A stretch of 64,000 bases of DNA from Ulota crispa (taxonomy: Eukaryota > Streptophyta > Bryopsida > Orthotrichales > Orthotrichaceae), in assembly GCA_963920765.1 (NCBI GenBank), contig OY987248.1:10388539-10452538 (forward strand). Reading direction: 5' to 3'. The notes beneath the pieces are model-generated. The model searched no databases, was not told the origin of the DNA, and saw only the letters and a list, made by a program, of their open reading frames with translations. Below are positions 24,014 through 37,493 of the stretch, one piece after another. A program made the translations under genes and the position numbers. The stretch's first letter is position 1. Each line of letters begins with the position of its first letter.

Positions 24014-27000
24014 TTAGCACATATGGTGTAGGAATTTGCTTAAGAAGAAAACTAAAAGAATCCCTTAAGTGGATGTTCTTTGTCTAGGGAAGGTCAAATC
24101 ATCTATTACTTTGTATCTAGGGTCACTTTTATGATAGAAAAGAATTTTACTTTGACATTAAGAAACAAAAGTTAAATTTTTAAATTTCATGGAAAGTGTG
24201 GAGTCAAATTAGCTTAGCCTTGTAATCAATCCATCCTAATGTATGCATATGATGTGATTTTTGTTCATGTCTTAATGTAGAATCCACAGGGTCCATAATG
24301 TCAATTTGTTTGGATGGTCTATTTGTCAAGTGTGTGCTTGTGTTCATACAATACAATGCAACATTCACATACAGACACAAATGTACTTCCTTGTAATTAA
24401 TTCCTTTAATTTTGGTCAATTTGGCTCCATTGCTCGGTACTTAGCCTAATAAATCATTTACATCAAACATTTTCTAACATCCATAATCTAAGTCAAATTG
24501 CCTCAATGGAGAATGGTAGAGACATCAATGAGCCTCTTTCGTGTGCAACTCCTTCATCACGTTCTTTGGTCTTCTTTTTTCCAGCTCCGCTCTCACGTAA
24601 TGGTCACTGATCAATTTGGCCATACCACAAGATTAAGATAAAAATCATTCTATCTACTTTATTGTGGTCAAGCAGTCATGTCATATCATCTTTAATTAAT
24701 TAGCTAGGTTAATTTCTACTTCAACATTATTCATAACTATTAGTCTCTGCTAATATAACATCAGTATATCCATTAGACCGTTCTTTCTACTAGATTTGTT
24801 GATACTCTTTTTTTACCAATTAGTCTCTCACTGGCAAATAAAAACAACCAAGGCATGCTCAAGTGTTTAAACTCTTAGAATCTCTTTATATTTAATTCTT
24901 TTCAATAAATCAATTATCAATTAATCTCTACATAAATCATTTTTTTATTATATCTATTTCTCTTTGTCAATCAGATCTTGCTAACATATAATCCTCACAT
25001 GTTAATACATATCAATTAGACACAACATTCAATTAAATTCTCATTGGCAAATTAGTTCATCTCTAACTTGTCTTAAATTATCAATTTGACTCAATTTAAC
25101 TATTGGTCCTAAATTACTCATGCGCCATTCTTTGGCTTACTTAATTATATCAAATTATCATTTAATAAGATAATTCAATCACTTAGAACGGCAACAACTT
25201 TACTTAATCAAATTGTCAATTTTAAACAACACATCCCTTATGTTTTATATTCTTTCACACATTAACTCTTAATCTTCTTCACAATTAAATCATCTCCCAC
25301 AAATCTTGCCAATTCCTAAACTTATAGATTAACTGTAACCTTTGATTAAATTATTCAAAGATATGGTACACTCAATCTAAACTCACATTTAACAATTAAA
25401 CTTGTTTATTTATCATGCCAATCTTTTGCTTATACACATAGTTCATTTTTATTAATTAGACCCTACAATGCTATTAATACTCTCACTGACATCTGACCAT
25501 AACAAATTGTCTATGCCTTCCTAGACTTATGGACTCAATAATATTCTCTCTCTTGTTAATTAATCATAATTCTCTAACTACTTGTCATTAATTAGTTTTA
25601 TTAATAAATCTCTATGGCTTTATTGACAACTAGATTCAAGTCATTGCATTCTCTTAGACTACTTGTCCTAGCGCAATTATTGTCATTTCAATGACTCACA
25701 ATCATAAATTAGATTGTCTCTTGTTGGCCTTTTTCAATTAGACTCTAAACTTAACTTAAGCAAGTTTACTTGTCTTCAATAACATTGTCACTCTTGGACT
25801 TATATTCTCTCAAATACATACACACAAACTTATTGTCTTCTTGGATTTATACACTCACTCATACATTAGATCAAATTGTCTTTATCAAAACCCGAACACA
25901 TTCACATTAAACTTAATGCTTTTTCAAATTTTAGCAATTTGTCACAAGCAAAAGAAAATGTATAAGAAAACTAAAAAAGCAATGCCAATCCTTGGACTTA
26001 TATGCAAAGAAGCTAAATTGTCAATGCAATGTGTTCATTGAAAACATATATACAAATTGACAAGGAGACAAGTAACCACTACAAGCTCAAGGAATAATGG
26101 AAGAAGATCAAATAAATGAACTACTCTCCCATTGTTGGTTATTCAACTACCATAACTCCTTTTGCATATTTGTCCTTTTAACATATATTAATATTTACCA
26201 ATACTATTTGTCTTTTATAGTTATACCTGGTTAACCAAATTGCCCTTTCCACATTATAAGACAATTTGACTCTCATTAACACTTAGGCTCTCAACTAAAC
26301 TCCTTTTAATCAATCTATTTGTCTTATACAAAGCAATTAGACAAAAAGAAAAAGAAAATTGTTACCACAACACTTCTTCAAAACAAATTAAATACAATCT
26401 TTTGATCATATGAAATTTAAAAATTCATCAAAAATAGCAAATGAATATTTATAATAAAATCAACATATAGAGTCACACTCGAGGAGTCTCAAGATCTATA
26501 AAGTTTGTTTACTCTGAGTATTTTAAAAACCAAACTAGTTATTAATGCATTTGAAAATTTTATTGATTACATGTTAGTATACACCATTAAATTATTATTT
26601 ACCTATCATTGTGGCAAAATTATAACATTATTTATAAAAATGTCTCCTTTTAAATAACATTAATAAAATGATTTTTGGTACTATCAATTTCAAATGTTTA
26701 TAAATTTTATTTCTATACAAAAAAAATCCTAAATAAAAATATTTATTAAATATGTTTTTCTGAATGAGAGAATAACTCTTTCATTTCCTAGATCACTTAT
26801 ATAAATGAAATTGTTGATCAATAAAATTAAAAATAAAAATTTATGGCTGTGCTTCTTTAAAACCAATCGAAGTGACATTGTCATGTATATATTTTTTATG
26901 GCTATTTGTGATAATTGCAAGCATAAAAGTACTGGCAATGCAATACGCAATACGTTCTTGATCTTGGATTGTTATTTGAATTGGACTTGTTTAAAAATGT

Positions 27001-27454
27001 TGATATGCAATTCATTTTGACCTAGAGATTGGAGATAACAATAGGAGAAGCAAATGCGCATTTGAAAGAGTGCGCTTCACAATTTTATACATTTGCATTT
27101 GACATGTTAAATGCGCAAAGTTGTTTATATTTACAAATCCTTTTGCTTAGATATTACTAAAATAATTCAAAAAAAACTTATGTGTATAGCATTATTGGTG
27201 AAAATTTGCAAATAACAAAGCAATGACAACACATTATCGATATAATTGTAGTTGGATTATAATTAAAAATAACTGTCATGTTGTATGCATTGAGAAGCAA
27301 TTGAACTCAGCCTAATATTTGTTTCTATAATAATTCTCTTTGCAACAAATTTGTTTTGCATTATTTATAAAAATAATTAGAGACTTTTTGGTCAATAAAA
27401 ATACGCACCAGAAATTTTGTCCTTAATTATTCACAAAAAAAGACAAAGTTGACA
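24014..27454. other. AT-rich intergenic with long pyrimidine-biased stretch
   Basis: From ~24600 to ~26350 the top strand is rich in CAATTAG, TTGTC and TCTC motifs with few G, unlike its flanks. It may be an old degenerate repeat. No gene seen. Confidence 0.4.
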
Positions 27455-27760
27455 TACATAACATTCAGTAGCCTGAAGAGAGGCTACCTTTCCCTCTCTT
27501 CAGGTATCATCCACGAATTTCATCATGACAAAAAACAAAAAAAAAACAAAAAAAAAGTTTTTTTTATTTTTTATTTTTTAAAAATTTTCTGACATGGCTG
27601 GCTCCCACATCGACGCATGTGCACTAAATTGAGCCTCTCTTTCATAAATTCTCTGACAAATTTAGCCAAGTGTCCTCTTAGCTACTGATGGGTGTGGAAT
27701 ATTCCACACTCTTCAATTGGAGGGAGGGCAGTGAGGCTGACTACTACTGAATGTTATGTA
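27455..27760. mobile_element. MITE with TIR TACATAACATTCAGTAG
   Basis: Left TACATAACATTCAGTAG (27455-27471) and its reverse complement (27744-27760) bound 306 bp. The interior includes CCTGAAGAGAGG..CCTCTCTTCAGG and a poly-A/poly-T snapback. No clear target duplication. Confidence 0.65.
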
Positions 27761-28023
27761 CCCATAGCATCTTCACTTGCAACAATTACTAAACATGTCC
27801 ATCTTCAAAAGGCAAAGAGATCACAATTAGCATGAAAGTAGTTGTTAACTTTTTGTTGCTAATTTTTGGTAACATTATTCTGAAAATGGTATTTAGCCAT
27901 GTCTTGATGCATATTATCCATATAGTGTTATGCCTCTTCAAAAAATAAAAAACAACAATTAAGACGCTATATTTTAAAATATACTTTTACAAAGTGCATT
28001 TAAAAATCACTATCTTTATATTT

Positions 28024-28426
28024 AGGAAATTACTACATTGACACTTTAAATTGCTAACAGGACACCCCCTGTGAGTATTAAATATGATCATTTAGTGATC
28101 ATTTAGTGTTGTTTTTTATTTTTTCAAATGGTCCATCATTCACTCAATCATTGCACTACCACCTCCTTGAAAGAAACATGACAAACACAAATTTTTGTGA
28201 AAATATTATTGCACCAATACTATTTTTTTCATGTTTTTTTGCTTTAAGTAACTCAAAAGTCCTATATTTTTAGTTCCAAATAGCACACTTTTTTTGAGTA
28301 TAGTCTTAGAATGATAAAGGTGAAAAAAATCTTTTGATCCAAATAAAAAGACCAGTATTAAAAATCACATTTCATGCTCACAAGAGGTGTCTTGTTAGCA
28401 ATTTAGGGTGTTGCAATAGTAATACC
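28024..28426. mobile_element. TIR element family I, copy 1
   Basis: Left GGAAATTACTACATTGACAC..AAATTGCTAACAGGACACCCC; right reverse-complement GGTATTACTATTGCAACACC..AAATTGCTAACAAGACACC. The interior matches 43991-44568 in opposite orientation (CATTTAGTG, GGTCCATCATTC). Confidence 0.75.
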
Positions 28427-28598
28427 ATGTATTTATTTTAAAATCATATTTATTTAGCATAACTACGTTTGATTTAGTTATGAAGCAATGTAATTTTTAT
28501 ACAATTTGAAATTTGATGTACAAGCTTTGATGCTGGATCACAACATATAAGGTTTGCTAAGAACATAACACATGATTCTTTGCTTGGCTTATACCTGC

Positions 28599-29325
28599 TT
28601 AACCCATAAAGGACCACTTGTCCCTGCGGGGGACAAATGGGATTTTGGGCATGTACTTGTGGCTAAACTACTTTGTGTAATTTTTTGAAACTTTTATGGA
28701 AGATGGGGAATTCAAAAATCTGTGTGGGCATCTAATTTTTCCCTCATTCCAACATTTATTGAAGAAGTTAAAAATGAATTTATGAGAATTTTTGTTTGGC
28801 GGGCAGCCAAAAACTTCTTTAAAATTTGCATTTTTTAAAAATAAAAATTTGAAGTTAGTTCTTTAGACTTATGTGTATGTGGGAAGCTTTGAATCATTCA
28901 ATTCTAATTGATGAGATGAAAGTTAAGAAAAGTTTTAGTTTGCGGGCAGGTGCAAAAAATCTCAAAACTATGCTTACATGCAAACTAAGACTTCTCATAA
29001 CTTTCATCTCATCAATTAGAATTGAATGATTCAAAGCTTCCCACATATGCATAAGTCTAAAGAACTATCCTCAAAATTTTATTTTTAAAAAATACAAATT
29101 TAAAAAAAAAAATTGGGCTGCCTGCCAAACAAAAATTCTCATAAATTCATTTTTAACTTCTTCAACAAATTTTGGAATGAAGAAAAAATTAAATGCCTGC
29201 ACAGATCTTTAAATTCCACATCTTCCATAAAAGTTTCAAAAAATCACACAAAGTAGTTTAGTCGCAAGTACATGTCCAAAATCCCATTTATCCCTCATAG
29301 GGACAAGTGGTCCTTTAAGGGTTAA
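28599..29325. mobile_element. TTAA-type fold-back element family J, copy 1
   Basis: TTAACCCATAAAGGACCACT at the left and its near reverse complement GGTCCTTTAAGGGTTAA at the right. Almost the whole 727 bp is an imperfect palindrome centred near 28960. TTAA lies at both ends (28599-28602, 29322-29325). No coding capacity. Confidence 0.85.
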
Positions 29326-29775
29326 TTAAAAAATGTTTGACTTTCACGTGCAATATGTTTACAAACTTGTGGAGATTGTTTCTTTCTTTAGTTTTAAAAG
29401 AATTTTTTAAAGCAGGTTTTCTTGTAATTGATAGTCAACATCACAACATGCCATTATCATGGTTTTTTTGTTCATCATCCAAATATGGCGGCATACAATT
29501 TTTTGCCCAAAGGAGGTTTACAATTCCATAATTAACATATAGAACACAAAAAAAATTATAGTTGGATTTAGACATATACTTATTGTGTCAAGATTTATAT
29601 TTATAGAAAAAACTAATCTGCCAAAAAAAATTAAAACGTCTACAATCCGCATTATGCGTACCACGCTAAGACAAAGAGCCATGCTCACAATATTGAGAAA
29701 TGTGATTAATAAACCTTCAATCTCAAATATCATGCTCCAATCTCAAATATCATGCTCCACAAGACATATATTGAA

Positions 29776-30629
29776 CTAGTATAGGCAACCGTCGGACCGA
29801 CATGACCTAAAATGATTTCAAGTCCGATCAGGCAATTATGTAAAATATTTCCCAAGCAAGAAAATAATTTTTATTTTTTATTTTTGCATTCCAATATCAA
29901 ACTTTACCCAAAATATTTGTTTTTGTTTACAAAACATTCCCTTGCAATAAAGCATTTTTTGTTTTATACCCATAGAGTTTTTTACCCAAACAATATAAGG
30001 AACTTCACTATTCACTCACGCAATTTATCATTATTATTTTGTTACCTTCATAACTTTTTTACCCATGTAGCAATTATTCATGCAATTTTTTTATATGGGC
30101 ACCCGCCAGTTTGACGGGATGCAAAATAATTTCAAGCTCAATTACCCAAAACAATTTCCTTGTTTTTTTTTTTACTTTTTGTTCATATAATCCAATCTCA
30201 ACTTTACACATGCTAGTAAAATATTGGTTTTTGTTTACAAAACATTCCCTTGCATTGAAGCAGTTTTGTCTTATACCCACATAGTATTTTACGTGCACAA
30301 TGAAAAGATTGCTACTATTTTTTTGTGCAAAAAAATATTACATGTTTTTTGCCATGCAATTGTTTAACCTACACATTAATTTTCCACGCAACATTTTTAC
30401 ATATTTTTGTTTTTTACCCAAACAATTTTTTTACATTTTCATTTACCCACACATTTTTTTACATTTTTACTTATCCACACATTTTTTCATCCATACCTCT
30501 TTTTTTCATCCAAGTGTTTACTTATGTAAGTTTTTTACCCAAGCAGGTTTATTTACCAATGTGGTAAAAATTCATGATAAAAGGATCTCCAAGATGGTAA
30601 AACTGAATTTTGTTATATATATATCCAAT
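29776..30629 (-). mobile_element. Helitron-like repeat family D, copy 1 (composite)
   Basis: On the minus strand it ends in hairpin GTCGGTCCGAC, ~11 nt, then CTAG followed by T. A second end-like hairpin (CCCGTCAAACTGGCGGG) sits inside at 30102-30118, suggesting two stacked copies. The interior is degenerate TTTTTACCCACACATTTTTT-like repeats. Related to 46212-46771 and 54253-54531. The left (5') limit is approximate. Confidence 0.5.
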
Positions 30630-30699
30630 TGCCATGTAAAACATTGGTGGAGTGACACGTACCCTGTGAGACCGACAGACAAAGCACAAATCTAATTCT

Positions 30700-32045
30700 T
30701 TTATAAACAAATCCTAATCTATTATTAATAGATTTCAAAATATGCAAAAGTAACATTAGGATTTACAAAAAGTTACATTTTTACAACACTTCATTGTTGG
30801 CAATGTTGTATTCAAGCTTTGTTAGCCTCACAATTGTGAAGCACGTTCTTTTGTTAATTGTAAATAGATGAAAACTAGCCGGGACAAAGTTATATGTAAT
30901 ATATTGTCCACATACAAGACCAAGTGGCAACAACTTGGCACAACATTTTTGCTAAAGAGTACTTTTTTCTATGCATAAAAAAAAGTTTTGTTTGTGAATT
31001 ATGGTGAGATATTAAATTTTGAATTAGAAAATTGAGGTGGAGATTTTAATTTAATTTTTATTTCTACATATTATAAAAACTTTACCAAATATGAAGATCT
31101 AGCTGCTACAAAATTAATTATATGAAAAGAGATCAAGATAGCTTTCAATTTAGCACCTTAGGCTAAAATCTTCTATTTGAAACAAATAAAAAATGCTAGA
31201 TAATATTTCAAATGGAATTTCACAATTCTATTTATATCTACCTATAAATTTTGTAAATAAAAATAAAATACTAAATATCCTATTTTTTTACAAAACCAAA
31301 TTAAATATTTAATGCAATATTATAGGAAATAAATTGATAAAAATATAATATATATTCATATCTTAAAAATTTGAAGATTAGTGATTTCAATTACAACAAG
31401 TTCAATTACTCAAACATTGGGTTTTGAAACTACTTATTTCCTATTTTGAATAGGCAAAAAACTTAATGGTAAATTTAATGTTTGATACAAATGTATGAAT
31501 TGTTAGATATAAAAACATTCATTATTACAATCTCAACTTAGATTTTTATGGAGATTAAAATTTGGGCTTCAAAGTCAAAATTACATTGACGTCTAAAAGC
31601 ATTTTATTTTTTTGAAAATACGGATTAACATTGAGAAATGTACTTTGAAGATTAAGAAGCAAGTTTTACAAATTAAAAATTGTGCCGGAAAGCCTTTGTA
31701 AAATAGATTCCAAAGCTCATAAGTTTTTTAGATAAGCATGCAATTATGTGCTTTCAAAAATAGTTTAAAAGCCGAAAAGCTGCTGTAGAGAAAATTATGT
31801 GAAAGGAGACTAAGCTATGAGATGTAATAAAGTGATTTTTCATCGTTAAATAATAATCAAATTTTAACTAAAATATATTTATTAAATTGTTTTAAATCTT
31901 GTAATATATTAAAAATATGAGTAAGTTTTCATGTAATTTTAAGTCAAGTGTCAATCTAGTAAAAATAATATGAGATAATCTTATCACAAACAAAATGTCA
32001 CTTATGCGGGTATACCAGGCAAAATAATTTGTGTTAGAAATTTTA
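30700..32045. other. AT-rich intergenic, nothing recognised
   Basis: Very A/T-rich, no coding or repeat signature found. Confidence 0.5.
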
Positions 32046-32274
32046 TTAATCCTTGAACGTCACATGGACTCTGGAGATACGGTATCAAATATGATTGTAA
32101 CTAGTATTTAGAAGTTTGAATCAATTAAGAATTAAGTATTACAACCATACATATTGAAGGGTTGTACGATGGGGGTGCATATAAAATTTTGGAAAGCCCT
32201 CAAAACAACTCAAATACGTTTGTATATATGGTTGTACATACGGCCGCAAAGGATTTTTGTGCCGTTCAAGGATA
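32046..32274 (+). mobile_element. TTAA-type MITE family K, copy 2
   Basis: TTAATCCTTGAACG at the left, CGTTCAAGGATAAA at the right, 229 bp; the interior is homologous to 9992-10220. Confidence 0.75.
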
Positions 32275-33065
32275 AAGGCTACTTACGTTGAATATTTTAA
32301 GCTAGTATTTTAGAGTAAATTAACCACATCTTTTCAAACTCTATGTAGTTATGTTAATTCAAAAATAAATATACGTAATGAATTTTTATCAGTATAATGT
32401 CTCTTATATTAAATATTATTGAAATTAAATAAATTTTGTCAAAAAAACCATTAAAAAGGCTGCTTAAATTGCGTATTTGCATATCACTTCAAATTATAGT
32501 CATTATGTTTCATGCATTGGATTTGAAAGATAGATTCTTCAAAAATACAAACATGTAGTAACTTCGATATTATTGAAACGACACTTGCATTGGATATATT
32601 AACATAACAGTAAGTGTTAAAATCTCATTAAAAATATTGTATATGTTGCATACTATAGTTTAATATTTTAATATAAAGCACAAGACAGCAAGGCTGAAAT
32701 TCTAGGAATTGCCACCAAAAATCAACCATTTTGTGCTTTTCATGGGAAAAAAGTACCTTAGTAATGAAGAGTTTTTTTTTGTGGTTTTTATCCTCCTATT
32801 AGTAAAAGGAGGGGCCGAATTCACCCCATTGTAGTACTTATCTTAAAATAAATAGTTATGATCATTAAGAGTAAAATGACAAACTAATTCCCCGAGGACT
32901 TGAATAACTTCTATGATATAGACCACAAAAAATATGAAGCTAACATAAATTGAATGTTGTGTATCTTACATGTAATTTTTTCAATGATATTGTTTTCCTA
33001 GTTTACAATATAATAATTCAATTTATGCATAGAATATAAGTAACTAAAACACAACCTACAGCTTG

Positions 33066-34199
33066 CAAACCACGTGCAATAAATTCCATTGATTTGTAAA
33101 GTGCAAAAAATATCAAACCTAATGCAATAAAAAAATGAATCAAATTTAGTGCACACATCTTTCAAAATTGAATCGGCAGTCCTTTGATCTTGTTCTAGAT
33201 TTTACGATGTAGAATTGAATTAGGGTTTATGAAGATTATTTCAGGTAAAATGCATTTCATTTACAAAAAGGTAGAGACGCAAATTGGAGCACCACAAAGT
33301 GAAGCCGTAAGTCTTGCAAACAATTGGATGGATGCTTTCCCAGCTCCCATAGATTTCAAAAATGGAAGATGGATGAGGAAGAAATGCAAGGAGTTCTTGT
33401 TGATGTCACCTTCAAAAGATAGAATCTTGAATTTAAAAGACCTTTTGTTGCTTAGCTAGAGACATTTAAAATCAAAGAAGGATCTTTATTGGTGGGATTC
33501 TTATGGGCTCACACGAAATAATTGATGGCATATTTCTAGTTGATTAGAAGAAATATTGGTGGGATTAAAGTAACATATTTCCACACATATGGATACAATT
33601 GAGTTGTGGTATGTACAAGTTGTGTTTGAGTTTGAAATTCAGTTTGTTAAATGTCATCAATTCATTTGGTTGTTAAATTTGTTAAATATCTTGAAAAGTG
33701 TAATTTATACAACCAAAAAGTAGGAACTATAACTAATCCATGGGGCTTATCTAAATCGTAAGTCAACCACTTGAAAAAAGCTTCATCTCAAAATTCAAAT
33801 AAAAAGGCAAATCTGTATATCAATTTAATTGCTGGTGATTATTATTATTTTTGATAAAATACGCATATTGGTCAGAAGGATGAATTCAAGAAAAACTTAG
33901 TATTGCTAAGTTTTTAACAATTCTAAATGTCTTTAATAAACATCTTTTAGCATAAAATCAATGAGGGCCAAATGGCAAGCCGATTGTAATGCATTTTTAT
34001 GTTGAGATTTATGTAATTTCTTGGAGTAATCTTCATTAACCTTATTTCAATTCTATAATGTAAAATCTAGAACAAGATCAAAGGGCTTCTACTTTAGTGT
34101 GAAAGGATTTCCATACCAAATTTGATTCACTTTCAGTTGCATAGGGTTTGAGATTTTGTACACTTTGTAGATCAATGGACTTTTATAGTGCTTGGTTAT
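33066..34199. mobile_element. Long-TIR element N with a 76-codon frame
   Basis: Inverted repeats of ~175 bp (33066-33243 and 34021-34199) share CCTTTGATCTTGTTCTAGAT and, further out, CCATTGAT..AAAGTG and GAATCAAATTT, at ~75% identity with small gaps. A frame at 33229-33459 (+) starts inside the left repeat and encodes a K/D-containing peptide I do not recognise. It looks like a decayed DNA transposon of unknown superfamily. Confidence 0.65.
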
Positions 34200-35858
34200 A
34201 GAATAATGAATATATTTTCACAAAGTGTTTAGGGGATATTTGTCCAAGGAGTATCTTTCCAATGCAACCAATTTCAAACCAACTTGACTCAAATAACAAT
34301 AATAATTATGATGGAATGTGTAATTCTACTTGCTTGTATGGAGGGACACGCACAACTTAATGATGTAGTTGAAATTTTAGGACCTTGCCCAAAGGTTGCT
34401 AGACAAAGCTATTTCTTTGTCAAACCTTGATCTAACCTCATTCCATGAAGAAAATTGTTTTTGCTTTGTACCCTTTACTACACCTTAGGTGGATGTGGCC
34501 CTATGTTGATCAAGTTTGTCAAAGTTACAATTTTTGGCCAATTTTCCTCTCATTTCCCTTCCTTTAAAGCTAGCCAAAATCTAAACTTTCACTGTCCACG
34601 TTTTGAAAAGATCACTATATGTAGAAGTTAAAAATTGTGGAAAAAACTAGTTTGCATCATAATTCTTTTGAAGCTAGTATCCTAATCTACATTTTTAATA
34701 TATGTTATCCCATTCTAAATTTGTAATATGTGTTATCCTATTCTAAAATTTTATTATGCGTTATCCAATTAAAAGTGTTATAAAAAAATTAGACATACGG
34801 CAAGCTATAATAAAAAAAACCATTTTAAAAGAGTTCAAAAAACAAAGTGATATTGATTGGTGCAAAAGCCTCCCTAAATTAGAGTTGCCCAAAAACTAAA
34901 TGCCATCCAAAAAAACTATTTCTCACTTTAAACCCTATAATCTCATAATCATTATGGCAAATGTCTTTCATCTTTTTACTATAGCATAATAAAATAGTTT
35001 ACTACTAAATCCTATGACAAATTGCATCAAGATTACAATTCCATTGCTTTTACATTTGCTATCAAAAAAAAACTCATTCTAAGTATTTTTTGGTGAAAAA
35101 CAGTCTAAGAACTTTAGCGGTTGATTAAGTAAAGCCTTATCATTTATCCAACACTATGTGGTTTAAATTTATAGCCATCAAAAACAATTTTCACAAGCTG
35201 CGTAATTTTTAGATAATTGTACAATTGTTTTTGCGTAAATGGATACACTCATTGTGTGCTTTCACCCATCTATAGGAAGTCAAATCATGTACTAGATGGT
35301 AATGAAAATGAATTCACAAAACTCACTAAAATGTTGCAAAGAATGTGTACAAAATATACTGTAAAAGATTTTCGTACAAAATATGGTACAGATCTCTTCG
35401 ACTTCTTCACACAGATGATGCGCAAAAGACTTGACATGATTATCGTGGTGAAATTTTCAAGAAAAGGCATTACGATTAGGATAAGGGAGCCTTTCTATTG
35501 GCCTTTTCTATTCAATTAAACAAAGTACACTACGACAAATATGGAGGATCCTACATTTAGCTAGAATTTCTAATTTTCAAGGATAAATACATGAGAGTTC
35601 TTGTCATCAAGCCAAACCAAGTACATTGGAAATCGTAAAGGGATTACAAAAAAATCATTCTAAAGACATGCCAAACCTACAGATATACATTTAAGAACAA
35701 ATTGCAATTTACATGATGTAAAGGAAATTTACAAAATGAGGAAAATGTAACAAAAATCATTCCTCATAAATCTACATTGAGGGCTTCACAATACCTTGGT
35801 CACTAACCTAATATGACCACAATTCAAGACAAAATTATTAAAAATGTATAAAAATAAT
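34200..35858. other. Intergenic; one 100-codon frame of unknown nature
   Basis: A frame at 35217-35519 (+) could encode a 100-residue peptide with no recognised domain. It may be a fragment of an old element. Nothing else noted. Confidence 0.35.
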
Positions 35859-36925
35859 GGGAATTGATATGTGTACTACATCCTTTGAACTACTGTATCA
35901 CACCCCGGGGTAAATTTTAGATTTCTACCATCAAAAAACTGAATTTGAGATTTTGGAATTCAGATTTGGACTTGGAGACCATGATTTAGTTTAGAACCAT
36001 ATAAAAAGTTGCAATTCAACAACACCCAATGAGAAAGTTTAATCCCTCACCGCCCAAAGGGCCCGAGTTGGGCTCCTCTGATTCTTGTTCAGAGTTGCAC
36101 GACTTTTTTTCAAGTTTTTTTTAGTGATTACTATTATTTTTAAATTCTTATTGAAGTCTAGTTTCAACATTAGGAGTTTGATTTTGAAAATGAATTAAAG
36201 TGATTTATCTATTCAAGATTTTGTGCAAGGGTGTCCATTGTAAATCTTCACTTTCTAGTGTTGAAGGCTCTTGGAAATGAGCTTCAAGTACACTAGAACT
36301 TGGAGAAAAAATCACATTAAAACTTCAATTAAAAATATTGTAGAATAGATTTTGAGAAGCCGTAAATTGATTGGGGTTATGCATGTTATACTTTACATAC
36401 TTATATTTTTTTGGTACCCTCAATTTTAGGTTTGAGATGCAAAAAGAGGATTGAAAGACTTCAAATCACTTTTGCAGTTTTAACACCGTCATGATCAAAC
36501 ATTGTAATTTTTCAATTCACAAGTAATATTGTTGTGATTTCTTTTCCTATGTGATATATAGCATGTCTACTTTGATTTTATACGGTTGAATTTCAAAGAA
36601 AATTGATAAGATTAATCAAATTGTCAGCATTTTGTTCACTTTCAAGCAAATTCTAAGATAGTCAAAAATACCATGGGTGGTGAGGGGTTAACTAGGGAGA
36701 AAAGTGTTACTTTTACTTTTACTTTTGTGTGTAAAAAATGATAAGCTTTTTCATTGGGTGTTGTTGAATTCCAACTTTTATTTATGGTTCTAGACTAAAT
36801 TATGGTCTCTAAGTCCAAATTTGAATTCAAAATTTTCAAATTCAGCTTTTTGATGGTAGAAATCTAAAATTTACCCCAGGGTGTGGTACAGTAGTTCAAA
36901 GGATGTGGTACACACATCAATGCCC
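35859..36925. mobile_element. Fold-back element family C, copy 2 (interrupted)
   Basis: GGGAATTGATATGTGTAC at the left and reverse-complement GGGCATTGATGTGTGTACC at the right, with the ~180-bp arms typical of the family. Its 1067 bp shrink to ~418 bp, the normal family size (410-412), when the 649-bp TTAA insertion is subtracted. Confidence 0.85.
36039..36691. mobile_element. TTAA-type element family L, copy 1, nested in family C
   Basis: TTAA-TCCCTCACCGCCC ... GGGTGGTGAGGGG-TTAA. The intact family C copy at 37494-37905 has a single TTAG at the corresponding point (AAAAGGC-TTAG-CTAGGGG versus AGAAAGT-TTAA..TTAA-CTAGGGA). This shows TTAA is the duplicated target. Homologous to 51840-52797 and 59639-60596. 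No transposase frame. Confidence 0.88.
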
Positions 36926-37493
36926 AGAAACATTATATGGGTACATCAATGGTACAACCAATGATGACCTAATTTGTGATGGAAAAGGAGGTTTGGAGGA
37001 GTTTAATTTTGCTATTAGGATTGATCAAGTGATCTAATAAATTAAAAATGAAGTAGTACATATGTATCTTACTTTAGTCAATTGACCTATTTCAAACAAC
37101 ATTGTTAATTAAAGGACCATTACTCTATAAGGTGTTAAAACAAAGTACCAATATAACAAAATATGTCATAGCATAAAATGTTTTACGACAACTTTTACGA
37201 ATGAAAAATCCTTTTGAAGAAATCTACAACAACATTTAATGAATGCTAAAACTTGCATAGTTATGATTAGAAATCATGCAATCTATAACTTGGTTTGCAT
37301 TCCTACAATCAAAACTCATTGAAAGCACAATTTTATTGTATCGAGGGTAAACTTCATGAAGATAGAATTTACTTATCTAGAACACAAATGATGTAGTAGC
37401 TTTCACTTTGGCAATTAGTTTTTGCAAGATCAAAGTAAAAGTACATCCATTGATTTGTGTAATATTTTATTCAATTGTTAAATATTTAAACAA
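36926..37493. other. AT-rich gap between elements
   Basis: No feature recognised. Confidence 0.5.

Noticed and set aside
29812..30695. 100-131 codon F/H/Y-rich frames
   Set aside because: Low-complexity translations of the TTTTTACCCACAC repeat in the Helitron-like element.
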